Positions 58,983 to 64,000 of a stretch of 64,000 nt of DNA are shown piece by piece. Under the pieces are notes generated by a model. It was not told where the DNA came from. It worked only from the letters and a program-made list of their open reading frames with translations, and did no database searches. The first letter of the stretch is position 1. Each line of letters opens with the position of its first letter. The position numbers and the translations under genes are program-made. The stretch spans positions 2,457,470 to 2,521,469 of the forward strand of contig NZ_BCNW01000001.1 in NCBI RefSeq assembly GCF_001571385.1, written 5' to 3'. Origin of the DNA: Methanofollis ethanolicus. GTDB lineage: Archaea; Halobacteriota; Methanomicrobia; Methanomicrobiales; Methanofollaceae.

Positions 58983-59660
58983 ATGTTTTTCACGGCCTCG
59001 CTCTGGAACGACCTGATGATGCTCATCGGAGAGATCACGGTCTTCCTGATCGTCGGGATGCTCATCGGCTCCGTCCTTGTGATGATCGTCGCCGGCCTCT
59101 CCATCCAGAGCGGGCAGTTCTACTTCCCGCGGCTGATGAAGAGCGGGATGGTCCTCCTTGAAGGTGTGATCAAGGGTATATGCAAGTTTTTCGGTTTCGA
59201 CGACAAGGAACTCATCCAGTTCTCGATCCGACTGAACAATATGATGAATACGAAGAGGTTCGCCGAGACCCCCCCGGAAAAAAGGGTGATCTACCTTCCC
59301 CAGTGCCTGCGGTCATCCCGATGCCCGGCGCATCTCACGCCCGAGGGACTGATCTGCCAGCGGTGTGGGCAGTGCGAAATCGGCAGGGAGATCGATAGAT
59401 ATGAAGCGATGGGGTACCGGGTCTTTATCGCCCCGGGCTCCACCCTCATCAAGAGGATGATGAAAAAATATCAGCCTGAGGCGATCGTCGGCGTCGGTTG
59501 CCTGATGGAAATAAAAGAGGGGCTCGAACTCTGTGACAGGGCCGGGGTCATCGGGATGGGTGTCGTCACGATGAAGGACGGGTGCATCGAGACGGCCCTC
59601 AACTGGGATGACCTCCATGAGATCGCTGCGATCGGGGTCACTGCGCCTGATTCGCAATGA
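58983..59660 (+). CDS. DUF116 protein
   Basis: A 225-residue protein with an N-terminal membrane segment (TVFLIVGMLIGSVLVMIVAG) and a cysteine-rich DUF116 domain: LPQCLRSSRCPAHLTPEGL and CQRCGQCEIGREIDRYEAMG. IVGVGCLMEIKEGLELCDRA is the conserved C-terminal block. DUF116 proteins are common in methanogens; function is unknown, and metal or cluster binding is likely from the cysteines. Its 3' end overlaps the convergent bactofilin-like gene by 23 bp. Confidence 0.93.
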   Translation: MFFTASLWNDLMMLIGEITVFLIVGMLIGSVLVMIVAGLSIQSGQFYFPRLMKSGMVLLEGVIKGICKFFGFDDKELIQFSIRLNNMMNTKRFAETPPEKRVIYLPQCLRSSRCPAHLTPEGLICQRCGQCEIGREIDRYEAMGYRVFIAPGSTLIKRMMKKYQPEAIVGVGCLMEIKEGLELCDRAGVIGMGVVTMKDGCIETALNWDDLHEIAAIGVTAPDSQ

Positions 59661-60057
59661 CCTTTATGTTCCTGCCGACAAGGCCCTCGCTTGAGATGCT
59701 TCCGTAGACATAGACCGTGGCCTCGCTCCTCACACCGCCGACCTTCACGCCCGGCCGCAGGATGATGTCGCCCACTGCCGAGACAGACCCCAGGACGACG
59801 TCGTCGGAGATGGTCACGTCCTCCCCGACCGTGAGCGACCCCCCGATCCTGACCCCATGACCGATCACACCCGACCGGCAGGTGACGTCCCCGCCGACGG
59901 TCGAAGAGGGGCCGAGTTCCAGACAGCCGTCGACGTCGAGGCGGCCCCAGAAATGGGTCTCTGGCGGGACGATGAAGTCTCCGGGGATGTGGACGTTCCC
60001 GTCGAAATACGATCCCTTCGGTGCGATGTAGGTGTTCCCGCGCTGATAGACCTTCAT
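59638..60057 (-). CDS. Bactofilin-like beta-helix protein
   Basis: A 139-residue protein made almost entirely of short beta-helix rungs: DGNVHIPGDFIVPPETHFWG, TVGGDVTCRSGVIGHGVRIG and SLTVGEDVTISDDVVLGSVS. This matches polymer-forming (bactofilin/CcmA-like) proteins; catalytic residues of acyltransferases are absent. It could polymerise into a cytoskeletal or surface scaffold. It appears to be a single-gene unit. Confidence 0.75.
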   Translation of the reverse strand: MKVYQRGNTYIAPKGSYFDGNVHIPGDFIVPPETHFWGRLDVDGCLELGPSSTVGGDVTCRSGVIGHGVRIGGSLTVGEDVTISDDVVLGSVSAVGDIILRPGVKVGGVRSEATVYVYGSISSEGLVGRNIKVIANQAQ

Positions 60058-60214
60058 GCTGTAAACACGATCATGCCGTGCATGGGAAGAATAGTTTTCG
60101 GTTTGTTTATATGAGGGATGATGAAATCAGGCATTCGTATAAATGGTCTCCCCCCATCGACCAGCCCATAACCCCTCGATTCACCGGGCAAACCCGAGAA
60201 CCCGTCTGCGTCCC

Positions 60215-61048
60215 TCAGAGGAGGACGGCAGCGGCCGTAAAGATGAGGAGGGAGAGGAACATCCCTTTCTTCAGGGTGGAGGTGACACGTGACGACCTGA
60301 TGCAGGCCGGCGTCGTGCACCCCCGCACACCCGCGGCGCCGAGGAGGACGGCGGCATTGAGGAGGCCGATGGCAAGGAGGTACGGGAGGCCCCACCACCG
60401 GAAGACCGGGAGCATGGAGAGGACCATGGCGGCCGCGGCGAACGCAAAGGCGAGGGCGATCGTCCGGGGGATGCCAAGGACCATCGGCAGGGTCCGCGCC
60501 CCGCCGGCGGCGTCGCCCTCCACGTCCTCGGCGTCCTTGAGCACTTCCCGCGCCACCATCGCAAGGAAGGTGACCCCCGCGACAGGGAGGTTCGCCGCAA
60601 GGCCGTCCGGCCCGGCAAGGGCGCCGCCGAAGAGGAAGATCGAGGCCGAGAGATAGGCGACCGCGAGGTTGCCGACAAAGGGCATGCCCTTCAGGCGTGT
60701 GGCGTACAGCACCAGGAGGGCCGAGTTGAAGAGGGCGATCGCAAGGCAAGAGAGGTTTGTCGTCAGGGCGAGGAGGTTGCCGGCCGCAAAGAGGAGGGCG
60801 GCATAGATGAGGGCGCCCCGGCGCGAGACTTTCCCTGCGGGTATCGGCCTGTCAGGCCTGTTGACGGCGTCGATCTCCGCGTCGCAGTAGTCGTTGATGA
60901 CATTCCCGGCGGCGGTGACCAGGGCGACGATCCCGATGAGGGCCGCGGACTCGGGAGTGACCGTTCCGGTGGCGATGAGGTAGCCGAGCACCCCGGCAAG
61001 CCCGGCGACGACCGAGTTGGCCGGGCGGGTGATCGAGACATAACCGTG
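60215..61048 (-). CDS. UbiA-family geranylgeranylglycerol-phosphate geranylgeranyltransferase
   Basis: A 277-residue protein from ATG 61048 with about eight TM helices. AGNVINDYCDAEIDAVNRPD RP-type first Asp-rich motif and VLKDAEDVEGDAAGGARTLP second Asp-rich motif are typical of archaeal DGGGP synthases that add the second geranylgeranyl chain to archaeal membrane lipid precursors. The N-terminal YVSITRPANSVVAGLAGVLG fits the family. Confidence 0.92.
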   Translation of the reverse strand, partial: HGYVSITRPANSVVAGLAGVLGYLIATGTVTPESAALIGIVALVTAAGNVINDYCDAEIDAVNRPDRPIPAGKVSRRGALIYAALLFAAGNLLALTTNLSCLAIALFNSALLVLYATRLKGMPFVGNLAVAYLSASIFLFGGALAGPDGLAANLPVAGVTFLAMVAREVLKDAEDVEGDAAGGARTLPMVLGIPRTIALAFAFAAAAMVLSMLPVFRWWGLPYLLAIGLLNAAVLLGAAGVRGCTTPACIRSSRVTSTLKKGMFLSLLIFTAAAVLL

Positions 61049-61494
61049 CATTCGGAAAAGAGGTGTGAGGGGGAGGTATTTCAATACTCACACCACGGTG
61101 ACGGGGATCCACCGCCTTCCCTCTACTGATCCCCGGGGGACTACTCGAAAGCCTCTGGCTTTCTCGTTGCCCCCGGACCCCCGAAATCAGGATTGGACCA
61201 GGGGAAAAAGAGCAGGAGATCTGATGAGCGGGACTGCCATCCCCGTCCTATCTTAATGGCGGGGGTCCGGGGGCGTAGTCCCCCGGTGCGAGACACCGAT
61301 CCACCGTCCTTCCCTCGCTCTGATCTGGGGGGTTTCATCGAAAACTTACGGTTCGTGGCACATCGAAGATGTGCCCGAACAGGAAAATCTTCGATTCCCT
61401 GTGTTCTCAAGCTTGATGACGTTCACAGCTCCCTGAACTCGACAATCACAGATTTTCTCGACTCCCTCCGATCGTTCCCCCAGCAAGGGGTGCT
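61049..61494. repeat. Family A hairpin repeat, copy 4
   Basis: No gene is visible. 61125-61195 is the reverse complement of the first hairpin of copy 2 (GAAAGCC and GGCTTTC arms between CCCCCGG blocks), and 61261-61290 has GGGGGTCCGGGGGCGTAGTC then CCCCGG, the reversed core. 'atcaggattgg' and 'tcctatctta' accompany them. The right part (61320-61490) is AT-richer with 'tcgaaaacttacggttcgtg'. Confidence 0.7.
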
Positions 61495-63687
61495 TCATCT
61501 CCTCACCGCCGCGTAGCCCGCCGTCCACCCCGGCCTCGCGGGCGGGTCGGTCTCGAGCATCTCCTGCCAGGCCTCGTCGGTGAGCCTCCCGGAGAGGGGG
61601 ACGGTGAACTCATAGTACGAGAAGACCGGACCGGCCGCGAGGAAAGGCCGGCCGTCAGGGTCGGGACAGGCGACGACGATCAGGTCCACATACCCGACCC
61701 CCTCTTCGAGAACGATGTTGTTGCCCGGGTCAGTGTGCACGTCGGCGACGACCGCGGTCGTCATCCCGTCCTCGTCGACACCGGCAACGAGCTGGTCGAG
61801 GGAGGCGGCAACACCCCTGATGAAGGCCTCGTCGTCAGGGGTGAGGGCCTCGCCTTCGAGTTCCTTCACCGAGATCGCCTCCAGGCGTGCGAGGACGTCT
61901 TCGAGGGAGCGGAGGCGGGATCCGGAGGTCTCGTCCAGGGCGCCGAGGTCGTCAAGGCCCTCGCGGGTCATCGCGGTGAGGGTGAGGAGGCGGTGGTAGA
62001 GGGCAGGCACAGGCTCGACGTAGCCGGCGACCTCCTGTTCGGGCGGGCGGTAGGCCATCCCCTTGCCCATCGTGTAACTCTGCTTGGCGTACAGAATGGT
62101 GTCGTGGCGGAGTTCTGTCCAGGAGGCGAGGGAGGTGGCGAGTTCCTTCTCCTGCCAGGCCGTCGTCTGCATGAAGGTCGGGTAGCCCTCCCCGAAACCG
62201 GCAAGGAGGGGTTGGAGAGTGTAGAGCCAGCCGATGGCAAGGTTCCTGTTCCACGCACTCTCGTTCTGCGGGAGTTCCCCGGCAAGACGGCCGGCGATGG
62301 CGTCATAGTGCTCGTACCGACTGTCGCCATTCTCGTCCAGGATCGCGTCGGCCCTCTCGGAGCCGAGGAGGGCCATCACGTCGAGGGCTGTCGGAATGGA
62401 GCGCTCGCCGTCATGGAGGGTAAAGGGCGTGCCCGTGCTGGTGAAATCACCGGTGTACGGGTACACGAGTTCTGAGAAGATGTACGAGTCAAGGAGGAAG
62501 CGCTGACCCATGAAACGGAACCCCTGCGTCGCATTGAGGCAGGTGCGTGCCTCTTCAGGGGTAAAGGCGATGCAGTCGGCGGTACCGCCGTAGATCGCGG
62601 GGGCGCGGTACGTGCCGAGTTCCCGCTGCAGGGCCGCCACCTGGTCCTGAGAGAGGTCGGTTTTCGGGCCGCCGAAGAGGGCGGACATCGCCGCGAGATA
62701 GTCGCGGGGGCCGAGATCGTCAGCGTAGCCTGTATAGAAGGCGGTGACCTCATAGATCCGGTCCCACCTCTCCATCAGGGCCGGGTCGTCGGCGAGGGCC
62801 GTCGAGACCTGGGCGGCGCCGATCGTCTGGACCCTCGCGTCCTCAGGGGTCACGAGGGTACCGTTGAGGAGGAAGGCCATCCGGCCGTGCCACATCATCG
62901 CCAGGAAGTAGTTCTCCAGTCTCTCCGACCGGGTGTAGTGGCCGCGAGGAAGGTACTGCGAGTAGTCCTCCTCGTACCTGAAGAGGGGCGAGGCGTCGGT
63001 GCCGGCATGGCCGCGGATCAGGAGGAGTTCGGCCTCCACGTCGGGCCTGATCTCCTCAGGGACAGCAACACCGTAGCGCTGCACGTCTCCGGCTTCAAAC
63101 CCGGTGCCGGCACCGACCTGCTGTGCCTCAGGGGCGAGAAGACTGGTTGCCACGCCGAAGTACACCGCATTGCGCCGGGCCGCCTCCTTCGCCTCGCCGC
63201 TCGACTGCTCGTAGGTCTCCATCGAGATATTGAGAAGGGCGGAGTCGAGGACATACAGGTCGTCGTACAGCCTCTCCTCCTCGACCGCCCGCATCGTCTC
63301 GTCGAACTGGATATGGTAGAGGTGCAGGAGAGAGTCGGTGCTCACAAAGACCGGGACGCCCTCTTCTTTCAGGGCGGCATAGGGCCTGACCATGTCGGCG
63401 CCGCCGGGACCGAGGGGATTTTCGACGACGACGAAACCATGTGCCGCCAGGAGGGCCTCGGCCCCGGGGCCGAGGGAGAGGGCGGCGTCGACCTCCTGCC
63501 AGTTGGTGACATTCACCGTCTCAAGGGGGAGGGGGTACTGCGGCGCGGAGAGGTTCACCGCCAGAGGTGCGGGGGTCGGGTACGCGGAAAAATTCGTCTC
63601 CGGTTGGGGCGCTTCCGGGGAGGTCACGCACCCGGCAAGAAGAGCGACCGCACAGAGGAGCAGGGCAAGAAGGGCAGTCCGGTCCAT
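61495..63687 (-). CDS. DUF3160 lipoprotein
   Basis: A 730-residue exported protein. The lipobox LLAGC at residues 16-20 follows a short hydrophobic signal (LLALLLCAVALLAG), so it is probably lipid-anchored outside the membrane. The body matches DUF3160: LKEEGVPVFVSTDSLLHLYH and IQFDETMRAVEE, TGQ-like GFRFMGQRFLLDSYIFSELV, and LASWTELRHDTILYAKQSYT near the C-terminus. Function is unknown; the family is common in Methanomicrobia. Single-gene unit beside tRNA-Arg. Confidence 0.93.
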   Translation of the reverse strand: MDRTALLALLLCAVALLAGCVTSPEAPQPETNFSAYPTPAPLAVNLSAPQYPLPLETVNVTNWQEVDAALSLGPGAEALLAAHGFVVVENPLGPGGADMVRPYAALKEEGVPVFVSTDSLLHLYHIQFDETMRAVEEERLYDDLYVLDSALLNISMETYEQSSGEAKEAARRNAVYFGVATSLLAPEAQQVGAGTGFEAGDVQRYGVAVPEEIRPDVEAELLLIRGHAGTDASPLFRYEEDYSQYLPRGHYTRSERLENYFLAMMWHGRMAFLLNGTLVTPEDARVQTIGAAQVSTALADDPALMERWDRIYEVTAFYTGYADDLGPRDYLAAMSALFGGPKTDLSQDQVAALQRELGTYRAPAIYGGTADCIAFTPEEARTCLNATQGFRFMGQRFLLDSYIFSELVYPYTGDFTSTGTPFTLHDGERSIPTALDVMALLGSERADAILDENGDSRYEHYDAIAGRLAGELPQNESAWNRNLAIGWLYTLQPLLAGFGEGYPTFMQTTAWQEKELATSLASWTELRHDTILYAKQSYTMGKGMAYRPPEQEVAGYVEPVPALYHRLLTLTAMTREGLDDLGALDETSGSRLRSLEDVLARLEAISVKELEGEALTPDDEAFIRGVAASLDQLVAGVDEDGMTTAVVADVHTDPGNNIVLEEGVGYVDLIVVACPDPDGRPFLAAGPVFSYYEFTVPLSGRLTDEAWQEMLETDPPARPGWTAGYAAVRR

Positions 63688-63747
63688 GGACGATCAAAGG
63701 GCGGCAGGGCCAAAAAAAGTATGCTTCAACACGGCGCGAAAAAGGAG

Positions 63748-63822
63748 CGGGCTTGGGGGGATTTGAACCCCCGGCATTCAGCTTAGGAGGCTGACGCCAT
63801 GTCCTGGCTAGGCCACAAGCCC
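63748..63822 (-). tRNA. tRNA-Arg (CCT)
   Basis: Minus-strand cloverleaf: acceptor GGGCTTG/CAAGCCC, anticodon stem TCAGC/GCTGA with loop CTCCTAA (CCT), T-arm GGGGG-TTCAAAT-CCCCC and discriminator G. No intron; CCA not encoded. Confidence 0.95.
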
Positions 63823-63888
63823 AATGATACTCTCTAGTGTGGGTGCCGGGAAGGTATTAAGGTTTTGAAGGCCCACTTTTCTCCCGCA

Positions 63889-64000
63889 ATGGAGAAGGTT
63901 CCGGTCACCGAGGGGAGGACCACGTTTTTTGCGCCGGTTCAGGATGAAAATGCCGCTTTCCCACCGGGTTCGGCTCCGATCTTTTATAACCGGAGGATGG
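63889..64000 (+). CDS. trm1: tRNA (guanine-N2)-dimethyltransferase Trm1, 5' fragment
   Basis: The last 112 bp of the window open MEKVPVTEGRTTFFAPVQDE followed by NAAFPPGSAPIFYNRRM, the highly conserved Trm1 N-terminus (typical form: VTEG.T.F..P.......P...FYNP.M). The enzyme makes m2,2G26 in tRNA. The rest lies beyond the window edge. Confidence 0.9.
   Translation, partial: MEKVPVTEGRTTFFAPVQDENAAFPPGSAPIFYNRRM

Noticed and set aside
60054-60749. Alternative minus-strand frame across the 3' half of the UbiA gene
   Set aside because: Out-of-frame shadow of the prenyltransferase; lacks hydrophobic helices.

Overview
The window reads as chromosomal DNA of a GC-rich methanogenic euryarchaeon, most likely order Methanomicrobiales (Methanofollis/Methanoculleus-like; genus not provable here). 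Evidence: archaeal-only informational genes (L15e, L37ae, RpoP, SBDS, prefoldin beta, archaeal proteasome alpha, RNase P proteins 2 and 3, NAC), an HdrA-like protein, DUF116, archaeal-type CoaD, a cupin glucose-6-phosphate isomerase, a tRNA-Tyr with a canonical archaeal intron, and A/T-rich box-A-like promoters.

Layout. (1) 1-10.5 kb is an accessory zone of toxin-antitoxin modules, many decayed: MNT/HEPN pairs, DUF4258/YgiT, UPF0175/DUF3368 remnants, AbrB/RelE and HicB, with a TnpB scrap, copies of a GC-rich intergenic repeat, manC, and a YwgA-like/HD-phosphohydrolase pair. (2) 10.9-28.2 kb is a surface-polysaccharide locus: cupin isomerase, the four dTDP-rhamnose genes (rfbC-B-D-A), methyltransferase, flippase, GT2, a GT-C-like membrane protein, then a minus-strand operon of two GT2, a B12-binding radical SAM protein, two tandem HprK-like P-loop proteins and two GT4. 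The middle (about 14.85-24.6 kb) is much more AT-rich than its surroundings, as expected of a transferred serotype-like island. (3) 28.4-34.7 kb: a DUF4129 membrane protein, another toxin-antitoxin cluster with a HEPN gene split by a 350-bp MITE-like insertion, and a HEAT-repeat/SLOG-SLATT-like pair. (4) 34.7-44.1 kb is housekeeping: tRNA-Asp and tRNA-Tyr, a LeuA/CimA synthase, the ribosome/proteasome/RNase P superoperon, moaC and nnr. (5) 44.3-48.3 kb: a secretion cluster (TasA-like protein, SipW-like signal peptidase, a secreted protein with three 108-residue repeats carrying six HxH motifs, and a TasA-like multi-TM protein). (6) 48.4-64 kb: recJ, PUA protein, NAC, trmI, pyrB-pyrI; two exported proteins of unknown function (one cut by an in-frame TAG); an intact HEPN/MNT module; coaD, gamma-carbonic anhydrase, HdrA-like, mtnA, DUF116, a bactofilin-like protein, a UbiA prenyltransferase, a DUF3160 lipoprotein, tRNA-Arg and the 5' end of trm1.

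Cross-cutting patterns: in at least five toxin-antitoxin loci the toxin reading frame is broken while the antitoxin frame is usually intact; two wHTH-led modules share a 20-bp-phased palindromic operator architecture over their start codons; two families of intergenic GC-rich repeats recur; and two otherwise conserved genes (HD phosphohydrolase, LeuA/CimA) have no canonical in-frame start codon where the conserved protein should begin. The strongest candidates for undescribed biology are the paired HprK-like proteins beside a B12-radical SAM enzyme, and the TasA/SipW/HxH-repeat cluster. All identifications come from reading motifs; no database search was run.
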